Shown here one piece after another: positions 56,039 through 64,000 of a DNA stretch of 64,000 nucleotides (positions are counted from its first letter, which is position 1; each line of letters opens with the position of its first letter). This DNA comes from Batillaria attramentaria (Eukaryota; Mollusca; Gastropoda; Batillariidae), in the NCBI GenBank assembly GCA_018292915.2, contig JACVVK020000147.1, positions 737,501 to 801,500 on the forward strand. Direction: 5' to 3'. The notes beneath the pieces are model-generated. The model had not been told where the DNA came from. It saw nothing but the letters and a program-made list of their open reading frames with translations, and searched no databases. Both the position numbers and the translations under genes were made by a program.

Positions 56039-56928
56039 GGGACACCAACTACGTTGCCCAAGACTGAACACAGCTCGACTACTAACAGTGCAAAATACCA
56101 TTCAAACATGTGCTACATTGTAGTCTTCTCAGTGTGGCCCGTCGTTGCTAAGATACGAGACAATACATGCATCTACGTCCACTGGTCGTTCTGAGACATC
56201 GTCAGCTCCGTCTTGTGACACTCAGGTACACGATCAGACAAAGAAAAACAAACATAGGTAAACTAGAGTGTTTTTGAAGAAAACAAAAAGAGAAAGTAGT
56301 TTTTGAATAGCTCACTAACGCAACAGTGACGCATCTGATCGTAAGACTTTTTTTGTGTGGACAAATTGATTGAAAATTGCTCAAACTAAGAAAGACCGGT
56401 TTAAAACAACAGCCAGATTCTTAGCAACAGTAATCTAAGGTCAGACAAAGATATTCACAAGCTCAAAGGCGCAATACACTTACAGCATCTGTTTGTATCA
56501 CATGTTCAGCAACACTGAGAATTACTCATCTTAGGCCCGGCCGTTTAGACCGCTTTAAAACAACAGTCGAAATATTGGCAAGAGTAATCAGAGGTAAGAC
56601 AGAAAACATTCGCAGCTCATACCGAAGTCGAGAACAAACGCTGAGATGCGCTGGAAAACGAGTTGCCAGTGTGGGTAAGAGGCATCAAGCGATATCCGGA
56701 ATGTATCGTTATTGTGCCTTATTACACCTCGGCGAGGCACGGACGTAAAGAACTGTTTTCTTTACCCATTCTTCACGGCTCCGACTAGCAGGAACTATGC
56801 CCCCCTCACTTGTAAAGGAGCGAACGTAAACAGGGCTTGCTTATTTGCGGGGAGTCCACGTGTTTCCATCATCTGGCAGATGGTTGTGATTTGCTGTGTC
56901 TGGCAAAACGCTTTTTTTTTGTAGTTCG

Positions 56929-56930
<2 letters not shown>

Positions 56931-56971
<41 letters not shown>

Positions 56972-57169
56972 CGCACACATGCACGCACACACGCACGCGT
57001 GCACTTTTGCTTGCGATGAAACATTATCGTTAAACAAGTAAAAACAAACAACCAAAGAAACAGTACCCCCCTCCCCCAAAACAAACAAATAAACAAACAA
57101 AAAACCACCCAAACAAAACAAAACGAAACAAAAGAAAATGAACGGGCACTATCCTCTACAAACTGACTG

Positions 57170-57202
<33 letters not shown>

Positions 57203-57230
57203 CACACACACACACACACACACACACACC
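56931..57230. repeat. (CT)n, (CA)n and A/C-rich tracts
   Basis: (CT)n 56932-56969 with CGCA units, A/C-rich 57035-57130, (CA)n 57173-57228. From 57231 to 57618 the sequence is unique. Confidence 0.9.
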
Positions 57231-57618
57231 AAAAAGTGTGTCAGTGGGTGTCCCAGCACGTGCAAGACGTGTAACGTCTCTATTCTCCAAGATGGCTTTT
57301 CCGGGCCAGCACAGGATACGTTCACCTCACAGTTTCCAGGATACAACCCAAAAGGCATGTTGCGTCCCGGTGCGGTTTTTAGACAAATAGGCAACTGTTC
57401 TAGACCACTAGATTGCAACAGCATGGGAATGATATCCCAGTTTCCCAGGTCGGCGTTGTTCCACTCAAAATGACTTTACTTCTTCCTGGGACTTTGGGAC
57501 AAAACTGCTTTTTCGCTGACCCTTTTAGTGACCAGAATTGCTTCGGAAATTACGTAACAATTTGACATGCCTTGTTCTGTTTCTATCAATGAATCAGCTG
57601 CAACGCCCGTCGCACGTT

Positions 57619-58157
57619 AGAATCATGCGAGGCGACCGGCCCCCGTAGTGTAGTGGTTAGCACTTCGGACTATGGACCGGGAGACCCGGGTTCGAATCCC
57701 AGCCGAGGCAAGCGGGATTTTTCCTACCTAGGTCGGCTCCTACCCAGAGCGGGTGTGCTATGGGCCCAATGGGGAGGCTGTTGCCACACAGCCGAGCTTC
57801 ACCCACTTCACGGGTGTGACTTTGGGGGTGCTTCCCTTGGTATGACACGTCTTATGATGTGGATGATTACACGGCCGGCACCGCAGGTGCCGTAGTTCCC
57901 GGGCCTGGTTAATGCCGGGATATTTATGACAGGAAGCGTGGAATGCGGCCCTGTCCCGCAGTCCCAAACCACATGGACCTCCATAGCATCATCTTACCAT
58001 CATCCTCATCTCCATCATCATGCATAATAAAAAAAAATTGTCCCAGCTTCCGAGTCCTCCGTGGGTTCCACCCATGACCTGGGAGGAACACCACTGGAGC
58101 TGGCAAAGAGTTGGGGCAGCAAAAAAAGAAAAAAAAAAAAAAAGAATCATGCGAGGC
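57619..58157 (+). mobile_element. SINE-B copy with perfect 15-bp target-site duplication
   Basis: AGAATCATGCGAGGC is present at 57619-57633 and 58143-58157. The body between has the same head (CCCCCGTAGTGTAGTGGTTA), box B and long body as 15716-16204, with only scattered single-base differences and an A-rich end. The near-identity and intact duplications indicate recent mobility. Confidence 0.94.
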
Positions 58158-58281
58158 TAAATCATTCCTACTTTTACCTCTTAGCCAAGCCAGAGACTGT
58201 GCATAGACAGTCTACATTTTCTCTGTGAATACGTTTTGGCCAAGGAAAACAAATACACGGGAGAAAAAAAAAGAAGAAAGT

Positions 58282-58282
<1 letters not shown>

Positions 58283-58350
<68 letters not shown>
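58283..58350. repeat. (CA)n microsatellite
   Basis: Uninterrupted CA array. From 58351 to 59150 the sequence is unique, with no recognised gene. Confidence 0.95.
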
Positions 58351-58354
<4 letters not shown>

Positions 58355-59192
58355 AAAATAACAGAAGAAGGCCTGTTGGCTAGGTGCAAGCTGCTGGCAG
58401 TCGCAAAACAGTTGTCAGGCGTCTTGGCCCTGGTGAAGAACTACTTGAGGCCATTGGGGCTAATCGTGCACATCAACTGTTGCACGGGCTGGTAGGCTAG
58501 GCGATGTGTGGCGACGTAAACATGCGTGTGTTGCGGGTCCTGGTTTCATTGCCAATGATCCCAGCCCCATAGAGCTGATCGCTACAACAGGGGCGATAAA
58601 AGGATGACGAGCGATTAACGACTTACGGCCCTTCACTCCCTCCCAGTGCGCTGCTCCTGATCGCTACATCAGCGCCACAGTGGCACCGCGTTAGGATTCA
58701 CTACGAAGTCGTACGCATTAGGAGAAGTCCGAGAGAGGTCTCAATTTCGTGCAACTTGTGAAGCAAGCACTGAAGTGTCAAAAGCTACAGCACTGTCCGA
58801 TTCATCTGACTCAAGACCCCTAAGTCACATTCCTACATTCACAAAGGCTGTTTGGAGCATGATGGGACGGCGGGGATTTTCACTGTGTGTCGGGTGGGTG
58901 GCAACTGACTTGGGTTGGAATCAAGGGTGTGACAACTATAAGATCCTACCGTGACACTACAACCGTTAAAAATCCCGAACAAAGTCGCTGCACGTTTTCT
59001 GTGTCGCCCGGCAGGTCCGCAAAGATTGAAATTATAGGTGTAGGAAATTCCGAGACAGCGAAAGGGGACTGTACTGCTACAAATTTTCACCGCAAGATCG
59101 TAAATCAACGCTTGAAGCACCCATCTACCCACGCGTAAACAAATTTTTGACAGTAATATGTATTCCTTTTCAGGTTCTTCTTCGTTTCAGTT

Positions 59193-59732
59193 TTGCTGTG
59201 TTGCTCCCTGCTGCACAAACTTCGACGCGCCACGGACAGAAGATTTCCAACCGTGTTTTCCCAATATACGAACTACCAGTGCTGTAGCCGACCCGAGTGC
59301 TATACAACTTGCAGTGTTTGGGACTGGTGTCTGTGTATGACGTCTTCTACGTTTCTCAAGCACACGTTTCCGAAAAAAACAGAGGAGGAAAACAACAACA
59401 ACACCAACAACAGCAACAAAAACACGTACAAAGGGGAAAAACGGAAAAAGAAAAGAGAAGAAATCTGCACTAAGCCTCCGGCCATGAATACTTCGTGCAC
59501 GTTCGCAAGTTGTCCTAACACTTACGACACCGTGGTGAATTTCGGCAGGCAAGCTGAGGTTTCAGTGGCGGTTCCCAGTAAACAAAATGCGGTATGGAGC
59601 GGGTTAAAAATCAATCAGAACGCTTCCAAGCGCGCGTTAGGTGTGGGCGAACCATTTGCCCAACTCGACCTGCTGAGCTCGGGCCAACTTAGCCATTCTT
59701 CGACCAGCTCCACCAGCCTCGCAGCTCGTTAA
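59193..59732 (+). other. 179-codon open frame, unrecognised
   Basis: Low-complexity Asn/Lys/Glu centre (NNNNTNNSNKN, from an A-rich DNA stretch) flanked by Cys- and Ser-containing segments. No domain recognised, no convincing promoter or splice context. The last ~85 residues are compositionally more protein-like than the rest. A chance frame is the more likely explanation. Confidence 0.12.
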
Positions 59733-59867
59733 AAGAAAAGACTGAATGGCTTTCTGAAAAGCTGGTCATCATTAACTGCGTTGATTGTTCTGACGTGTTC
59801 TGGCAAACGGAGGGTATTTGTTTAAACTGTTTCTTGTGAGAGTTGGCAGGTAGAGTAATCCATGCCG

Positions 59868-59925
59868 CCCCCCCCCCCCCCCTCCTCCTCTCTCTGTGTC
59901 TCTGTCTGCCTGTCTGTCTCTGTCT
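59868..59925. repeat. C run and (CTGT)n
   Basis: C15, a CCTCCTCC stretch, then CTGT/CTCT units. Confidence 0.85.
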
Positions 59926-60017
59926 GTAAGGCAGTTACCCCTTCTTTGAACTCATCCTCGCTGTGAACAAAGTGCATTTTTTTTTTTACTACTTTACTAT
60001 CCCTTTCGGGAAATTCG

Positions 60018-60300
60018 GGCTGCCTCCCCCGGGGGAAGGGCGTCGCCGCGGTGCAGCGCCACCCAATAGTACCTATCCTATATCATGTACAAATTTGCTG
60101 GGGGAGGAAAGCCGGATAAACCCGGAGAGAAACCCCCTATGAGCAGCCCGGCAGCCAGGAAAAAAACAACAACCGGTATCACGTATCACAAGCTCGACGT
60201 GGGCTCGAACCCACGCTTCATCGCCATGACATTGGTGACGGCCGTTCAGTAGCGCAGCGGCTAAATCCGACGCGTTACCTATTATACCACCGCTCACTCC
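60018..60300 (-). mobile_element. SINE-C copy
   Basis: On the minus strand: GAGTGAGCGGTGGTATAATA, GGTAACGCGTCGGATTTAGC, box B GCGTGGGTTCGAGCCC, then core CTCTCCGGGTTTATCCGGCT (60110-60129) and the 3' CTTCCCCCGGGGGAG end. It matches 27844-28133 along its length. Confidence 0.87.
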
Positions 60301-61259
60301 CCCCCCCCCACCCCTTTTTATTTTTTCAAGACATTCAAGTCTCAATACATATGTCAGGCATACAACAGCGCGTTGTAAAAACAATTCACCGAATGCGCTG
60401 ACTCTGCGCATCAGAATCAGTCACGTGGGTCACAATATACCATCAGAGACCATTGTGGTGACTCTGGCCGGCGTAAATAAGTTGTTCTAGAAGTGTACCG
60501 CGTACTGAGCAGACGACCTTATTTGATAGTGGACTGACAACTAGCTAGACAGCGCTGACTGGTAGCTGTTTTCAGAAGCTTTGTCAGTCTAGTGTAGGTC
60601 TGTTCAAGAATGGACCGTAGGCTCAAAGTCGGAAAATCGTATTTCTCTATTGTTAGATGCCACAAAGCACAAAGTCACGAAAATGGTCGCAATGGCCAGG
60701 CTACGTAACAGAGATGCAATTTTGGAGGAAAACGCTATATATTCCTCTTACACATAACGTTGCAGATGACATCCTAGGAATGCTTTAAAAAAATAAATAA
60801 TAAAATCACAAAAATCAGGCAGCCATAGACTCATGTGTAGAGTAAATTTCAACAAATTCCAATATTCCGGTTTTGGCTATGTTGGCAGCGACCACATACC
60901 CCCCTTAGTCCACGGTCGTCTGCTGGCTCCTGTGCCAGCGCGCATGAATACAAATAGTCCACAAGCCAGCCTCATTTTTCCCTAATTTTACTATTACCTG
61001 GCATGAAACTTGTTTACAAAGCCAACAAAAAGCACCAGATTGCCATTTTTTACTCTGCACACAAATTTTAAAAGGGGCAAAGATTTTCTACTATATCTAG
61101 TCGAGTTCTTACTACATGACCAGGAAGCTAATACCGCTCTGTAACCAAATGCAACATCCCCCCCCCTCCCCCGCCCTTCCTTTCCCCTACCTCTCTCTTC
61201 TTCTCACTTTTCCTTCTTCTTACTCTCCCTCTTTCCCTCACCCTCCCTCTCCTGTCTTT
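60301..61259. other. Unique sequence
   Basis: No gene or repeat recognised except a C-rich/CT-rich run at 61156-61258. Confidence 0.45.
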
Positions 61260-61475
61260 TCACAGTTATTATTATTATGCTGTATGCTGTGACAGTATTC
61301 GCCGTACTACCTTGTGAATGTTCACAGGCGGAGGCTATATATAGGCTTCTGGCCTTTTGCCACCGCCTGAATACTTGTTTGTGTAAACTGGCCAGCGAAA
61401 TAAAAACCATGTTTAAATCAGACTGACTTTTCGTCTAAACCTGCCAGCGGAATAAAACCATGTTTAAATCAAATG
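61260..61475 (+). mobile_element. Retroposon-like 3' end, tandemly duplicated
   Basis: A TATATATAGGC motif (61336) is followed by AATAAAAACCATGTTTAAAT (61400). The last ~50 bp, GCCAGCG..AATAAA..CATGTTTAAATCA, is repeated at once (61392-61419 and 61443-61470). The end resembles that of the 105-bp element at 24893-24997. Confidence 0.45.
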
Positions 61476-61590
61476 CAACATCCTTCCATCTGACGAACAG
61501 CCTTAGACCTTTAGGAAACGACAGTTTTCCACCTCAGCGGTGTTACGAAGATAGAGGTTTTGAACCTCTGAGCACCCACCCATCCACCAT

Positions 61591-61624
<34 letters not shown>

Positions 61625-61660
61625 ATGTTTGATCACCGTGGTTTTCTGTGACCTGTTATC

Positions 61661-61721
<61 letters not shown>

Positions 61722-61822
61722 GGGTTAAAAAAATCTTTGTTTGTTTGTCTGTCTGTTGTTGTTGGGTTTTTTGTTTTTGTTTATTTGTTTGTTTGTTTTT
61801 GTTTTTATTGGGGGGGGGGGGG
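61591..61822. repeat. (CTGT)n, (GT)n, (GTTT)n and G run
   Basis: CTGT 61591-61624, GT 61664-61718, TTTG units 61736-61805, G14 at 61810-61822. Confidence 0.92.
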
Positions 61823-61889
61823 TGGTCTCACTTTTTTTGTAGCCTAGATTTGTTAGTTTATCTTTGCATATTATGTTTTGTGTTTGTTG

Positions 61890-61967
61890 GATTATTATTG
61901 TAGAATGTAGTGAAGACTTCTTGTAACATAGGCAGGGAATGCCTTCAAGAATTATCCTAATAAACGT

Positions 61968-62003
<36 letters not shown>

Positions 62004-62005
62004 TC
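61890..62005 (+). mobile_element. Possible LINE 3' end with (CAT)n tail
   Basis: ATTATCCTAATAAACGTTTC is followed immediately by (ATC)n/(CAT)n (61970-62001). A polyadenylation-like signal next to a short trinucleotide tail suits a 5'-truncated non-LTR retrotransposon. No coding remains. Confidence 0.45.
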
Positions 62006-63302
62006 TCTCTGAGAACCCTCTTCCCATACAACACTCGCACCTTCTCTCCCCCGCGGTTCTTCGCAGCATCAATATGTCAGTGTCTGGTGATGATGACAAC
62101 AAGGTAAACACCATCACATTACCCTAATGAGGGGAGTGATTTCTCCAGACGTAGGGGTAAACATTGAAGCTGTCATCGATGACATTATCATCAAGTGGCC
62201 AACACTGTACCTAGTGAACACTGGTGCCGATTAGCTCCAGGTGAAATTGCTTTGTTTTGTTAGATATACCCACATTGACAAATGTTTTTTTCACTAGCTA
62301 TTTGTTTAAAAATTCTGCTCCATTCTGTTTTCTTTATTTCACTCTAACCCTTTTTTCGTCTGAGTGAATTAAAATGTTTCATAATTACTATTAGTTATCT
62401 CGATTTTATTATTTTTTATTTGTGGTTTTTGCTCTCACGTTAATCGTCAAACGAAAGCACTGGCATTGTTTATTTTTGTCCGTCTGACCCATACTTCTCT
62501 CACAACATTCTGAAAAAGGTGTTACCCGGAAAGTTCACTACGTCAACAGGTCTGACAGGGTTGTAAAGTGTGACCCCTGCCGTCGTCATCATTAGCACCG
62601 TAATATGTGGTCATTACGCCGCTTAGTACGTCATCAGTTGACGTCACCATCAGCACCATAATACGCGCTTGTTACGCAGCAGCTCATCAGCTGGTCGTCT
62701 GAAAGTCATCTGGCGTACTGTTGAGAGAGCGATGTTTACTGATGCGTCAGCAAATTGCTTTCCCTTGTCCTGCCAACAGACGACTCCGCTCGGCAAGCCC
62801 CGAGGCCAAAATCCCGCCCTTTTACTATGCCGTGTACTGGCAGAACACAGTATGTCCATGACGTCATTGTATGGGGAAAGGGGTAATGACAAAAATGGAA
62901 GAGATTGACGTAATAGTATTTTTTCCTTAAATGACGTGAATGGGCTTATTGTTTTCTTTCAGTGTTTCTATGTTTCAGTCATAACAAACTACATGTGCTT
63001 CCCTCGTCGCAAGAAAGATTGCCAGACCATGTCATGTGTTGTGTTCATTATGCCGCGAGACGTTATGGGCTAAATGGCTGGGGGCCTGACCCGTTTGATT
63101 GAAAGAAGTGGAGTCGTCCATTGCTGTCAGTTTTCTTTTGCCGCCATTTCGTTCACCCTCAGTTATAGATGCCTTGGAAACTCTCAGAATGTCAACAACA
63201 ACAACAACAGACGCCGGTGGTGTGACCAATCAGTAAACGTACATGTTGGTTTATATCTTATCAACAACGGTCCATAGAAGGCTGCAATTTTGTGTGTGTA
63301 TT
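62006..63302. other. Unique sequence
   Basis: No gene recognised. CATCATTAGCACCGTAATAT (62587) and CACCATCAGCACCATAATAC (62644), each followed by ...TACGC, show a ~57-bp duplication. A (CAA)n lies at 63193-63210. Confidence 0.45.
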
Positions 63303-63705
63303 ACTACTACTAATAATAATGAATATTGTATAGGCGCTTTACCCAGTTTCATGAATCGGCTCAAAGCGCCGCGAACTGAACCCAACACGCACGCTCACGT
63401 GAATCACACGCATTCTCTCACACACTGGACATAAACACATTACAATCACGTGGTGCGAAGGGTCAGCTCAACTATTTAAATTTCGGAATTTAGAATTGCA
63501 TTTATTTTTTGAAATTTGGTGGGCTGAACATTTCCAAAGCAGAGGGGGAGGAAGCCGGAATACCCGGAGAGAACCCCCGACGATCGGCCTAAACGAACGG
63601 TGCCACATACGAGAAGGAAAAATTATTTGCCCCGAGTGGGACTCGAACCCCTGACATCTCGCATTGGTGACAAGTCTCTTAACCACTAGACCACCGACCG
63701 CCCCG
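63303..63705 (-). mobile_element. SINE-D copy
   Basis: Minus strand: GGGGCGGTCGGTGGTCTAGT, GGTTAAGAGACTTGTCACCA, box B GGGGTTCGAGTCCC, core CTCTCCGGGTATTCCGGCTT (63553-63572), and the 3' part with AGAATGCGTGTGATTCACGT and CGCTTTGAGCCG, ending in (AAT)n. It matches 48574-48998 along nearly its full length. Confidence 0.88.
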
Positions 63706-64000
63706 GTTTAAATGGTTTCATTGGCTTTATTATCGTGAACAGCCGAAGGATATCTGTGAGCTTGGAAAAGTTATCCTGTATAGCTTTAAAAAGTTATTTC
63801 ACGACAAATATTTGCTCAGAACGTCCACCACCGGACATCCAAATAACCGCACTGAACCTTGAACACGCGGCCCGAACTGTTCAAGGACCTCTGCTAAACG
63901 TGCATTTGACCCGTAAAATAACGACAAAATGGGACCTGAAGCCCTCTTTCAGTTGTGCCACCTTTGTGCTTCATGTCTCCGTCTGAGTTAGCAGCCAACC
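63706..64000. other. Unique sequence to window end
   Basis: AT-rich, with no recognised feature. Confidence 0.4.

Overview
This is animal (eukaryotic) genomic DNA dominated by introns and intergenic sequence. It shows spliced coding exons with GT/AG borders, very long (CA)n, (GA)n and A/C-rich tracts, several families of tRNA-derived SINEs with target-site duplications, and no bacterial-style gene packing. The gene content together with the repeat style suggests a lophotrochozoan, most likely a marine gastropod mollusc. The species cannot be fixed from sequence alone.

The only gene I can support is an NK6-class homeobox gene (Nkx6) on the + strand. One exon (12665-12840) encodes the N-terminal flank and residues 1-46 of the homeodomain. 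The last exon (40509-40688) encodes homeodomain residues 47-60, a basic stretch, an acidic tail and the stop codon. A 27,668-bp phase-0 intron splits the homeodomain between residues 46 and 47. The 5' exon(s), including the start codon, are not recognisable here. The first 12.66 kb is therefore best read as part of the preceding (phase 1) intron, and everything after 40688 is 3' UTR plus intergenic DNA.

Layout: 1-12.6 kb is upstream intron, dense in microsatellites and SINEs. At 12.8-40.5 kb is the large intron. Its first 14 kb are repeat-rich: a nested tandem array interrupted by a SINE and a perfect 92-bp palindrome, then A/C-rich low complexity. At 27.8-34.2 kb and 35.5-40.4 kb it becomes nearly free of dinucleotide arrays and holds non-repetitive, partly CpG-rich blocks with homeodomain, Fox and GATA-like motifs, which are candidate enhancers. 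At 40.7-47.8 kb there is 3' flank with two short tandem arrays and a foldback element. At 47.8-64 kb repeats and SINEs return, with three further non-repetitive candidate regulatory blocks (49.6-50.1, 52.7-53.2, 54.9-55.8 kb).

I label four tRNA-derived repeat families locally: SINE-A (tRNA-Arg(TCT)-like head, about ten copies plus fragments), SINE-B (two near-identical ~500-bp copies, each with perfect 14-15 bp target-site duplications), and SINE-C and SINE-D (different heads but a shared central core). No CRISPR, operon, viral or transposase-coding gene was seen. Nearly all other open frames are translations of simple repeats. I found no clearly new biological system. The most notable items are the Nkx6 locus architecture, the 92-bp palindrome with TTAA ends, the nested tandem array, the shared SINE core and the candidate cis-regulatory blocks.
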